A DNA stretch of 64,000 bases. Origin: Setaria digitata. Lineage: Eukaryota > Nematoda > Chromadorea > Rhabditida > Setariidae. This document shows, in pieces, positions 17,001 through 28,743 of this stretch. The DNA is taken from NCBI GenBank assembly GCA_003640385.1, contig RCAB01000087.1:119346-183345 (forward strand), in the 5' to 3' direction. The notes beneath the pieces are model-generated. The model did not search any database and was not told the DNA's origin. It was given only the letters and a program-made list of their open reading frames with translations. The number at the start of each line of letters is the position of its first letter. The first letter of the stretch is position 1. A program made the translations under genes and the position numbers.

Positions 17001-18701
17001 GATAATTTTTGTCTAACGTAGATAAAAAATATCGTAAAATGGTTTTTACCGCTAAACAATCACTTATTTACTTGTTTGAACTTAACAAAAGAAAGCCTTC
17101 CTGTGAAAAAAAATAACTCTTTGATAAATGCAATTCAATAACTGATAATGGAAATAGAACCCTATCTGTTCTCAGCTGAAATTCGTCTATGCTCTCAGAA
17201 TGTAACGAACGAGGAAGGAACTGAAAGTAAACAAAGCAATTGATTTGGATTGGTGATAAGTTTGATTCCCGAGCAGTAACACATCAGCAGTAGAAGGATT
17301 TAGTGAAAAATATAAGCAAAATGTTGGAAAAGAGAAAATAATTGAGTGTTTTAGCTTTGACGACCAACCATTTGAACATGCAAGAATGTTTAGTGAATCG
17401 AACTGTTTCCAAATAATCTTGAGATTCTGGGTGGTTATGGAAACCTAGTGCTGAGATATTTTGAAAGTGAAGTTACAGTTTAATCAATAAAGGTAACATA
17501 TCTATTATTTACTCACAAAGCACCGAACACGAAGGCTTGTATAGTCAGATGATCCGTGGAAAAAACAACGGAAATCACACTGTTCAAGGTGTAATCTGAC
17601 CACGACCCTGAAGTACGAGAAATTGATGTTTGACAAAGAACGAGAAACATAATAGCATACAATAGACGAAAGTGAAGTATTAAAACGTTAAGGAGATAAT
17701 TCTGGCAATTTTCTTAGCTAGAAAGCTTTCTGGCTAGCACAAGTTTAGGAAGCAGAAAATAAGGAAAGGAGGAGCAGAAGGTGAGCTGTTGGGCAAAAGA
17801 AGACGAAAAAAAAGAAATGTGCGACTTCCCCTTCAGTAAATAGTTCGCAATCGTCCTTTCCAATATATTTAACGGGCCTATCCCTGTAGCTATAGCACAT
17901 ATCCTGTGATGCTGTAGGTTGAATAGCACGACTGAGGAATGGAAACATAAAAGGAGAAAGCACAACATTGGAGAAGCCTATAGAGTTCAGGCTTCTCCAG
18001 TAAGCAATTACATAGAGCTGACTCTGTCTACTGCTTCATCTAACGCATACATCAAACCACTTCATGCATCGATTTTGTGCTTAAGTGGAATTCTAGGGCA
18101 ATGAACAAAGTCAACTACATATTAAATGTATTCAACTTAAACATATATGTCAACCGTCCTCAGCACTCTTTCCATCTTCCTTTTCCTAGTCCTCGTTCAC
18201 TTCTTCACTTCTGATCATTATTAGGTTAAAGGTTATATTTGCAACAACTAATGCTTCACACATTTCATAGCACGCTGCAACTCGACCGATGTTACAAAAC
18301 AACTGTGAGAGAAACCGGAAAACCCGAACATTTTCTGAGCCAATTATTCTATGCAAGTTATCGAGATTCCAGTAAAACGCATACAGCTTCATGGCAGGTG
18401 TCCATGAAAAGTACTCCGCTGAAAATTCAAAATCATGGCTTCTATTATCACTGAACAAAAACACTAGCTATAATTTTCCAAAGTAAACAAGAAATCCCAT
18501 CACGAAATGAGTGCATGCTTCATCTGGGTAGAAAACATCTGGATTATACTATATATTATGTTATTATGATTATACTATTATATTATATTATGGATTACAC
18601 CTTTATGGTGAAAGGGAAGGGAATAAATACCTAAAAACGAGAACTTGAAAGCATTAAAGGCACTAAAAATACAAAGAATATCACAATAGCATTACGGAAG
18701 A
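14014..18701. other. Intergenic, upstream of SNAP-25
   Basis: About 4.7 kb between the SNAP-25 start and the TFIIB stop. No conserved gene is visible. Short ORFs at 14730-14969 and 17714-17968 (minus) lack recognisable domains. The best protein-like frame is listed at 18186-18464. The rest should hold the SNAP-25 promoter. Confidence 0.5.
18186..18464 (-). CDS. Unrecognised ORF, doubtful
   Basis: A 92-codon frame just downstream of the TFIIB stop on the same strand. It is less AT-rich than its flanks and uses mixed residues (aromatic-rich AEYFSWTPAMKLYAFYWNL, then a Cys-containing part). An AG (TTTTCAG) lies inside it, so it could hold an exon rather than a whole gene. An overlapping 71-codon frame on the plus strand is equally open. 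No family recognised. Confidence 0.2.
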   Translation of the reverse strand: MFLFSDNRSHDFEFSAEYFSWTPAMKLYAFYWNLDNLHRIIGSENVRVFRFLSQLFCNIGRVAACYEMCEALVVANITFNLIMIRSEEVNED

Positions 18702-20776
18702 TCATGAGGGAGGAAGGGATTCAACCCCTGTAGCAAATTTGAAATCCTCTGGAAACAGCTCTGAAGCTCGAGGATAAAGAAGTTTATATGTCTGTTTGAC
18801 CGTCACTTCAGCTGCACCCGCAATCTCACCAATTTCTAAAAATACGTACGTTAGTAGTCTCAACAATAAGATTAACTTTACATAATCTTTAAAACAACTC
18901 GACATCTCGTCTGCTTCTATTTTTATCTAATTATGTACACATATCATTACTTAACGAAAGTCAAACTGAAGTCTTGTAAAATGTCACAATTCATCTATAA
19001 CCTGAAGAATATGTATGAACACTAAAGAATTTACAACGATATCCTTTTTACGAAATTTATTCTTTTCATTCATATTATCTATTTCTTAATTCTTTTACGT
19101 AAATTAAATTATAGGTCAGCCAAATAACGTCACAAATAAAAACCTTTGGCGGTTTTTTTATCGCTAGACGCTTGACTTGCCATATATATTGCTGCTGCAG
19201 CTATTGATATTGGACTACGACTAAAATCAAAAAAAAAAATAAGAAACTGCTTCGATACGGTAAGACCAGTGAAGTTAATTCAGAATAATATGGAAAATAA
19301 GCACTGTTTCAGAAACTGCTTTACCCGGCAACCAAGTCCAGTTCGACAGCTTTCTTCGCAATTCGTGTTGCTGCAGCCTGAATACTATGTGGTAATCCCA
19401 AGTTACCACAGAATCGAGACTAGAAAATTGTATATTGTCAGATAAAACAAAATACTTGCATACGATTCACAAGGGAACCGTTAATTATAATTTAATGAGA
19501 AGCGATAAACTCTCTAAAGATAGTCCTCTCCCATAGTTTATATGTTATAATATAAGATCAACCACCTTCTAAGCAATAGACCTTACTGTCATCTTGTATT
19601 AAGAAAAGAACTGCCCTTTGAACATAAAATACAAAGCAGCACGCTGAGAAAACATAAAAGCAAGAGGAATTATTCCGTAATATTACAGCGGCCTATAATT
19701 ATCGGTTAAATTTAAAAATGAAAGAAGGGGAAAACTCTAACCATAAAATAACCTAACCATAAAATCTGCACTAGTAATTTGTTCCAAACTTGTCTCCAAT
19801 GATTTTATAATCAGTTTGAAGCACCTTCCTATTTCTTTTTTGGAAACACGAGAAGCTGCGCAGATTTCTAGAAGAAAAAAAAGAACGACAATGAAAATTG
19901 GAAGAAACTTTAATACGATAGCAATAGAAACTAATAATTAAACGATACCTTTAAATGTACGTGGGACACCTTCCTTTCTACAAGCAATATATAAACAAGC
20001 AGCTGCTTGAGCTTCGTTATTTTTACCTCGTAATGCTTTACTATCCAAAACATCTTTGAAAATTTTGGCTGCACCGTCCTAAAATATCCATCTATCTATA
20101 ACCTCTAGAAGGCACAAGATACTTGTCAGATGAGAAAGAACAGTGTATTGCAATAGATTTCAGGTACCTCAATAGATTTCGGAAGATGAATGCGTGCACT
20201 CATTTCACGAATGACACTTAAACCCTGGGACATCTGCCGATCCATATTGTTCATATTCTTGCGCTGTGCATTCGCTAAGCTGCAAATAATCACAATGAAA
20301 ACAGTAAATGATATAACTGGAAATATTTAACGCAATACACTGAAAGATCTAAATCGCGATAAGCGTAGAATTTGACGACAGAGTACAACTCTAGCATTTA
20401 ATGGAAACTAAATATATGAAAACTGCCTGTGGTCGCTCTCAGAACTGCCAAATCCTACAGCAATTGAGGTTGACAAATCAGCACTTCCCAAAAGTGGATT
20501 CTCTGGCGCACCGACACGTGATGGATCCGCACCAGACTTTTCATTACTGAATGACCGCCATTCCGTACCCACATCCACCAATCTTCAATATAATTTTCAA
20601 ATTCATTCAAACTATAAATCTAAACATTAATCAGAAAGCATATTAGATAACTAACATACAATAAAAAATCGATACCTGTCTCCCACTACCAAACCACATT
20701 CAGGGCAAATCAAATCACCAGCTCGATGATCTTCCACCAAATGCGCACCGGGATGTATGGGACACTCCACCGACAT
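18702..20776 (-). CDS. ttb-1: Transcription initiation factor IIB (TFIIB)
   Basis: Bridges TBP-promoter DNA and RNA polymerase II in the nucleus. Exons: 20676-20776, 20424-20582, 20168-20279, 19949-20078, 19758-19867, 19325-19419, 19144-19220, 18702-18835. They join in phase to 305 residues, the usual nematode length. The N-terminal zinc ribbon has C5, H8, C24 and C27 (CPIHPG then [13 protein letters not shown]). The B-reader/linker ([14 protein letters not shown]) follows. Two cyclin repeats contain [20 protein letters not shown] and [18 protein letters not shown], and the C-terminus ends VESLPPS. The ATG is set by homology. A TTTCAG 26 bases upstream may be a spliced-leader acceptor. RPS23 lies about 0.9 kb upstream on the same strand. 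Confidence 0.97.
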
Positions 20777-20804
20777 TTTCCCACAAGTTATCTTCAAATA
20801 TTCT
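20777..20804 (-). promoter_or_regulatory. Candidate spliced-leader acceptor for TFIIB
   Basis: On the minus strand, GGGATTTCAG ends 26 bases before the TFIIB ATG. Nematode mRNAs often receive a spliced leader at such a site. It could instead be a cis acceptor joining an upstream non-coding exon. Confidence 0.45.
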
Positions 20805-20908
20805 GAAATCCCTCTCACTATAATGCATTTTCTTTAGTCTTCGAGGACTCAATCAGTAATCTGCCCTGACATCCTCTATCCTCCTTTCAGGAAGCACAAT
20901 TTTACGAA

Positions 20909-21330
20909 TTAACCATGATTTTCACATAATATATTTTTATCCAATTTTAAGCACACAGCATGACACAAAGCGTAGGCATGGATAAGTTGTTGGAATCGGG
21001 AAATGGGCCAATCTAGTTCTCCTGCTACACAGATCATTTTTTTCTATACTTCTGCACTAAAATACATATTCACGCTAATCAAATAGAGGAATTATACGAA
21101 ATTCAGGTCAGATCTTCGCCAAGCAAGCTTAATCACGAACAACCAGTACTGCATTTGATGTTCCCTCACTAATGGCAACACCGACAAAATATCCCAAACG
21201 ATTTCTGTGAAAATGGGGATCTCGCCCGTCTCTTCTAGCAATTGACCATGACAAGGACCGGCAATTAATAACCAAAATTAAATCAGGCATAGCCCTCACG
21301 AAGAGTAGGTGCACTTTCGCTACCATTCAT
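20909..21330 (-). CDS. Possible small gene between RPS23 and TFIIB
   Basis: Two unassigned readings. First, ATG at 21330, donor GTGAGG at 21299, a 65-base intron and acceptor TTGCTAG, continuing at 21234. This gives 57 codons beginning MNGSESAPTLQETGEIPIF, with an aromatic/hydrophobic stretch. Second, a 42-codon frame at 20909-21037 beginning MICVAGELDWPISRFQQ. They could be separate small genes, exons of one gene, or TFIIB leader sequence. Splice sites and amphipathic residue use are suggestive, but no family is recognised. Confidence 0.25.
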
Positions 21331-21680
21331 ATCTTAGTTTTTAAGACTTGCATTTTCTTTACAGATTAGAGGTGACACAATATCTGCAGACCCAGCATAA
21401 TTCTGCAGTTGATTTTCTTTAGAAAAAAAAAAATTGCCGCATTAATTAGTGGTCCAAAAACAACAGGTACGTGATTATTAAATAGAAATATAGGCTGCCT
21501 TCGGAAAATACCTTCTGGATTTGGATTAAGCACTCCATGTAGCAATATTTAAAGTAATTGCACAATATTCAGAAACAAGAAATAAACGCCGGAAAGACAA
21601 TGAAAAAAGAATTCTTTTAGGAATCTTTATGCATCAACGATTACTACAACAAAAAGTCAACAATAAAGAATGAACAAATA

Positions 21681-22659
<979 letters not shown>

Positions 22660-24507
22660 CTTATTTCAATCACTCTATTAACAGAGCCCTGAAAATTCAA
22701 TGCTTCTCTACCAACCATAACAGAATCAGTACCCCCCACCCCTGCTCTACAACCGGAAATATTACATGCACTCCTCACTACGGAATGAGGGAGCAAATTT
22801 TTACACGGCCCATTAATGAAAATCGACATTTGATGCAAGCAATGAAGTGGTGATATCGGACAGTAGACCGATATGAGCATTAATTTCAGTCAAACTTTCT
22901 CATTTGAATTTCAATATTTGTTAAATAAATACATTATTCAACTGTCTCACAAATACATTTTGTTCAATTGGTCTGCTCCAGAGAGGTAGAGACGAAGAGG
23001 ACGGAGTCACTAGACTTTGATGAATGATACTGTGGAAATTATTATTGACATGGGTGTTTATCGGATCACTTTGGGCCGAGATGAATCGGACCTCATCCAG
23101 GACGGCCCTCAAGAAAGCTCTGTCATTCCATTATATTAGTATTCCTTTGCATCTTCACAAATTCCTTCACGTGTTGAATGCTTCCGAAACAAGCAATCTG
23201 TTGCAGAAACGACTTAACTCATTCGTTAACCGTCTGGAGCATCCTTCTCATCCCAATTTCACTAGGAAGCGATCCGTCAACAGAACAGTCGTCAACTCGT
23301 CTGAGAGTGCCAGGATGTTTCAATAAATATCTCTTGTGTTAGTGATAAAATTTATGGTCGTAATACCATTACACACAATGCCTCCTTCAAATCTGAAATG
23401 TTGTCAGCTGTTGCAAATTCTTGTTTTATTATTCAAGCCAAAAAATATTTCAGAAATTTTGCTACAACCGGAAATCTATTAATTTCACTCGTACATATCG
23501 GAATTTGATGGTACCATAAATGAATGAAATTGAAGCATTCTTGATTAGGAAGTGCTACCAAATTAACACTTGAGGCATCTACAGATCTTTTAAGAACACA
23601 TCAACGAGATGTAAGGCAAAGCAAAGAATAACATCGCTAACTTGTTTCCACGTAGTTATTCTGAATCAAAGTTTCTAGCGTATCTGAGGAGATCGGAAAC
23701 TGCAACACTGAGTGAGTGCTTCTCTATACTGACCATGCGAAGCAAAGAAAATTTGATAACTTATCACTATATACGGCTATTAGTAATATTTGGTTTGAAA
23801 GTTTAAGGCAACTTAGAAACAAATCCAATCCAGTTGATATTCCTTTATTATATCTATTCGTTATGACCCAAGATTATGTTTCCAGGACAGTGTTAAGAAG
23901 GATAAAAGAATAAAGAAAGTTACTTCTGAGCAATGGATTTTTGTATTTTCCAAATTGCATTTTACTTGGGAGAAAAATAAAAACAAAAACCTTAGAAATG
24001 TTTATTAATAAACCTGGGATTAATTACATTTTCAAGAACATGTTCTCTCAATTACTATTAGCAAAACAATTAAACTTCATCATTATTTATGAGAATTTTA
24101 TTTCTGTTGATTTAATAAACTGGAAAAAGGTTTTTAGCTGCGTTACGACAGGGAGAAAATCAAAAAAATAACATATCAAGATATAAGATATAAAGTTTTT
24201 TGTTCAGAAAATGAAATAAACTTTTCTTAGCTGAACTGCACATTATAAAGGGTTTTAACACAATAAAGCTCGTTGCTGAAAAGTACAGTATTTCGCTGAA
24301 GAAGAGAAAACACACACGAGTATAACAAGAAAATATTGGAACTTCTGGGAGATTTGAGGGGAAACCGAAAAAATCCTGTTCAGGTTGTAATAATTACAGT
24401 TAAGAGGCAGAGTAGGAAGGGTGTGTGGATGAAGTTCAAACAAAATAAAAATACTCACGCGAACACATTTCAAGTGTTCGTGTAGAAATTTCAATCTACA
24501 AACTCAC
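22660..24507. other. Unresolved interval upstream of RPS23
   Basis: Contains the RPS23 promoter region, the candidate secreted-peptide ORF at 23024-23326, and AT-rich sequence from 23.4 to 24.5 kb. The downstream exons of the orphan exon at 24508-24686 should lie here on the minus strand, but I could not identify them. Confidence 0.4.
23024..23326 (+). CDS. Candidate small secreted peptide precursor
   Basis: A 100-codon single-exon frame. The first 18 or so residues (MILWKLLLTWVFIGSLWA) look like a signal peptide. The remainder is hydrophilic and basic, with two multibasic sites, QKR and RKR, bracketing a 20-residue segment (LNSFVNRLEHPSHPNFT inside it), the layout of a processed peptide precursor. 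Base composition is clearly less AT-rich than the flanks, as in nearby exons. A second ATG 4 bases upstream opens another frame (MNDTVEIIIDMGVYR) that is also plausible for 39 codons. No family recognised; a chance ORF, or an exon read on the wrong strand, is possible. Confidence 0.3.
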   Translation: MILWKLLLTWVFIGSLWAEMNRTSSRTALKKALSFHYISIPLHLHKFLHVLNASETSNLLQKRLNSFVNRLEHPSHPNFTRKRSVNRTVVNSSESARMFQ

Positions 24508-24686
24508 TGTAGAAATGCTATAAGAAATGCTGACAAGTGCAAGCAGTGAATTTGAAATAGCTGCCAAATTACGGACTTCAGCCGCAACTCCTTTGGTCAC
24601 TCGTTTAATAGCTGGCTGTAAGTCAGACAATTCAGGTTCGGAGTGATTGCGACGTACGAACGGATTCTGCACGGAATTGCAGTATT
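24508..24686 (-). CDS. Orphan exon, possibly Vma12/TMEM199-like
   Basis: A 179-base open exon with a good acceptor (TTCTACAG) and donor (GTGAGT), encoding about 59 residues: YCNSVQNPFVRRNHSEPE, then a stretch ending EVRNLAAISNSLLALVSIS that starts a hydrophobic helix. The order (EY plus Asn-containing segment, variable linker, E/QVR-L, then a transmembrane start) resembles the TMEM199/Vma12 V-ATPase assembly factor of the ER. The match is loose and the partner exons were not found, so the family is a guess. That it is a real exon is more secure than its name. Confidence 0.35.
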
Positions 24687-27600
24687 CTGTAGAACACACA
24701 CAAATTACATACTCTAGAGGTGCAAGCGTCTGGTAAATCTGCTTCGAATGAACCACATGGCATCTAGAAATGGATCACTTTTCACATTTCGAGTCTCAGT
24801 AAGCTTTATTTAGTTCAAGACATTCTGGATTTCCAGGATTTCTCTAAGCCAACGCTGATACGAACATTGTTTTTTCGATGCCGATAAAGAAGTACTTTCA
24901 ACTTTATTGCTGAAGCATTATTCAGATTTCAGAAAATCTGTAGACTTTGAAAAACACTAACCCTTCTTTTTGAAACTTTTCATCTACCCTTAATTTAGCC
25001 ACTAATATCTGTTCCATACATCCACGAACGACAAAGCTTGTATCTAGAAACAAACTAGACATGTATTGAAGTTTGTTATTTAGTCCTCATCAGTTTTCAA
25101 AAACTTCGTTAATTTTTTTGAAAGGAGCAATATGAACGGTAATCGATAATTATTTTAATAAGATATAAATGGAGATAAATGCGTTCGAGGGAATATTCAG
25201 AATTAAAATGGAATTAAAAGGCAAAGCAAACATTACTAGCAGCATTGGGTGATAGCGTGACACAGAGTGAGAATTTGGAACATATCTGGGCCAGAGGTTG
25301 GTGAGAATCCGTGGCCAGGGATAGTTTAGAGCAGCTGGACAAAGATGCGTCTACTGGCCAATGGAAAATGTCCGTCTGAGCTCCAAGCTGATATCGCAAA
25401 TTTGGTGCCAAGAAATGAGCATAAGAAACGCAGTAATAACAACTGTGAGCTATAATTAAGCTATTAGCGTTGATAATTTGGAAATTATATGCAGAACAAA
25501 TCTAATATGAGTGAATTCAGTGAATTCCCGATTCTGAGCAATAAGCTGTAGTAACGCGAAATTTCCTAGTCTTAACAATAACTGAATGAAAGAAGCCAAA
25601 CAAATAAAATGTCAGCCTTTCACTGACCATCTGCACAGCTTACTTTTCAAAATAAATTTTTTTGAACGCTTCAGCTGTGTTACTTGAGATTTCTGCAGAA
25701 CTGATTTTTAAGTGTTATTTCGAAGACGGTAGCCTTGACAAGTGTTTACTCATGCTCAACCATCTCATAATAAACTGAATTCAAATAACGTATAAGTAAG
25801 GAAAAGAGGAAGAATTAATATACCGGTAATCGAATTAGAGAAGAAGCAAATCAAGATGAGCCGGAATACTGGTTGGAAAAGCATTTCAAAAGAAATAGAA
25901 GTCTGGCCAGTGGTATTACTTACTATAAAGCTTGGCTTGTTTTTAGCACTCTATTATATAGCAGCTGTTCATCACGTAACGCATTACAAAAAATAGAATA
26001 ATAGTAAGTGGTAAGTGGTACTGATTATTTCCTTTTTCCTGAATAACGTATTGAAACCAATTAGGTATTTCCAGGAAGTATAGTCCTGCTAAATCCTCAG
26101 TTTAATTTCCAAATTCTCCTGCTTGAGTCTATTCCACTACTTCGTCCACAACAGCTTGGCGCTGAAATACTTAATGCCTCAAGATCCAGCTCTCGAACAT
26201 TCTGTCATTTATGCTGAAATGATTACTTACCATTTCGATGCTATTCATACCTGACAGATAAAAGGAGTTAACCATATTCTAAGCCGACGAATAATCCCAT
26301 TCAACGATTCAGAACATTTCAAAACAGTTCAGGACAAGAAGCCATGAATATATAAATAAAATAACACATGCGTTGGACCCATCTTTTGCTGCTTTCTAAC
26401 TGTCTTCTTTATTGTCATAAGTGATCTCACATCATCACTACTACCAACCTAACTGACCGCGTCATTCTACGTGACATCTCGAGATTCAAAAGTCCTAGCA
26501 AACATTCATTACCCTTTGATTATAGAAATAAAACAGAGAAAAGGTTCAACTATTTCTTTTTTTTTTTTTTTTCTAAAACGAAAAAGATGACAGAAAATTT
26601 TTAAAAAACAGACTATTACGAGGAAATACGAACAATTTTATCAGAAGAGGACAACATTGTCATCGTGTTTACTGGTGGAAAAAAAATCATTAAAATATAT
26701 TCACCTGTGCATATATTTGCAAAACAGTTCTTTTCATTGTCTTTTCATTGTTAGTTAAATTTCGCTACCGCTTCATTTTCTAGTGGCGAAAAAATATTTA
26801 AACTGGACATTCACTAGCAGAGAAAATTTAAAGGTTGCCAAATATAGTTCATAGCTGAAATAAAACCAGCTACATTATTAGCAATCAAAATTAAGCGTCT
26901 TTGAATTTAGGATTGAATCTTACCCCATTATATAAGTTTGTCTCGACAAAAGTGGTTCCTACTGATGAGTTATAAAGAGCTACTTTGAAAATGATTTGAA
27001 CAAATATGCCTGTTTCACGCGTTTTGCGAAATGTTATACGTGGAGACGCCGTAAGCACCAGCCCTGGTTGTTGCTATCGTTTTGTCCTAATATTGTTTTC
27101 TAGTTTGTTGAATAAAATATATTTAAAAGGAAAAAAGGATTATTGAAATCGATCAGATGCGAACACAATTTAGTCTATTATCGATGGAGTGAGTAATTTA
27201 GCGCTTCAGTTATATAGGTAACACCAATAAACAAGTTTCAATCTAGAAACATAGAGAAAAAATGAAACAGATAATGTCCAAAAAAGGTCAAAGAAAAAAT
27301 AAGTACCGTGTGGCTCTTCTTATTGTATCGATCCACAGCTCATAATAATAGTAACAGGTGTCTTGTAAGACTTACATAGAGGTAACCTTCATGTGGCCAA
27401 TTATCCAATTGCTATAACTACGTAAGTTGTTTGCGCCTGACTTGCTAATTTTCAGAAGAAACTTCCCAAGGCAACCAATTATGACCAAAAAGCCAAATTT
27501 ATACATCTGTCTCTATTGTACAGTGGAGTGGGACAAAAACCAAAATACTACCTTGTTCTGAAAATTCAGCAGCTTTGCTTTTGTTACAGTAGTCAAAGGG

Positions 27601-28743
27601 AACTAATGTGTAAAAAATGTTGCTGTATCACAACCCCCTTCGTCTCAATAATTGCGGAGCCAAAAGCTAATAGTTGGAAGTTTATAATGCACCCAAGTTA
27701 AAATAGAAACAAACATTTTGACCAGTAAAAAATGAAAAACTAGATAATTTGTGTTAAAAAATCACAAATTATTAGCACATACATGTTTAGCATATTTTTT
27801 TCAGCCGAAACAGTAATGACCCGAAGCGGTTAACACCAGCTGCTTTGGATTTACTTAACAGAAGTATTAATGAAACTATTCATCATGATTTCAAGAACAG
27901 AATTTGAGAGCAACAAAATTATATTCAGTATAATCACACTTCCACAACCGTTTTGTACATGATATAATTAACTGTCGTTCAATTGTCGAATTCAACGGCT
28001 TCCATAACTGGAGACGTTTCACGCATCTTTCATTATCACTTATGATTATTTTAAGTTCCAACTATTTTAGGCTGCAACTCATATATCTGATTATTGCAAA
28101 AAGCATGTCCTTCTAAATACGAAAATTGAAAAATAAATGAAACCCATCAGAAATTTGCATTTTTCCAACTTTTGGTATGATAAATAATTTTTAGATCCTT
28201 GCATTCGAACCTCCAGTCTAAAAGAACAACAATCATATAAAGCTAGAAAACAACATAGGATATCACATATTAACGCAATAAACAACAAATATGATAAACA
28301 ACTCGAAAACTCTAAAGAGCTTACTGAAATGTGTTAAAAACATCAAGCTTGAAAAATTTGTTAAATGATAGATCAAATGAGGAAACTGAAAAAATGTGTT
28401 GATTGGGAGAATCATTAACGCTGCTAGAAAAATGCACATTAAGTTTTAATAGAAGAATCTGATAAGGCAGTCTAACTACTACTGAGTGCTTAGGTTACTT
28501 TGGTTCGCAGTTAAGAAATGTAAATGGTAATTCTGATTGGCTTTAATATATTAAAACAGGTAACTGATGACTAGCTCCAACTTTTTGAGACTTAAGAAAA
28601 ATTATATAATTATTCAATTTTGAAAGCAAACCAGTGTGACATGCGATTTTTTCTCCTAAAAATATGAATGTTCTCACGAAGCAATAAAACACAGAAACTT
28701 CGAAATGAACCAACACTGCTTGATAACAGATATGTCAAAGAAT
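24687..28743. other. Interval without a resolved gene
   Basis: About 4 kb upstream of the orphan exon and downstream of WDHD1. It probably holds 5' exons of the 24.5 kb gene. A less AT-rich patch at 25200-25440 has open frames on both strands, but none joins convincingly. The short ORF at 25856-25996 is listed separately. From 26.5 to 28.7 kb I see only AT-rich sequence. Confidence 0.4.
25856..25996 (+). CDS. Candidate 46-residue membrane microprotein
   Basis: A short complete frame with ATG in a purine-rich context (AATCAAGATG). It has a polar N-terminus (MSRNTGWKSISKEIE), one strongly hydrophobic segment of about 22 residues (VWPVVLLTIKLGLFLALYYI), and a His/Lys-rich C-terminus ending HYKK. 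The size and plan resemble single-pass mitochondrial or ER microproteins such as respiratory-complex accessory subunits. I cannot assign a family, and a chance ORF cannot be excluded. Confidence 0.35.
   Translation: MSRNTGWKSISKEIEVWPVVLLTIKLGLFLALYYIAAVHHVTHYKK

Noticed and set aside
17714..17968. Two overlapping minus-strand ORFs (84 and 72 codons)
   Set aside because: Two frames of the same T-rich strand, no conserved motif; treated as noise.
25214..25440. Coding-like patch with open frames on both strands
   Set aside because: Plus-strand frames (for example LLAALGDSVTQSENLEHIW) hit stops and the minus frame joins no neighbour. I could not choose a strand, so no gene is called.
26085..26270. 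Possible Vma12 N-terminal exon on the minus strand (RLKQENLEIKLR)
   Set aside because: No usable donor follows and stops interrupt the frame, so it cannot be joined to 24508-24686.
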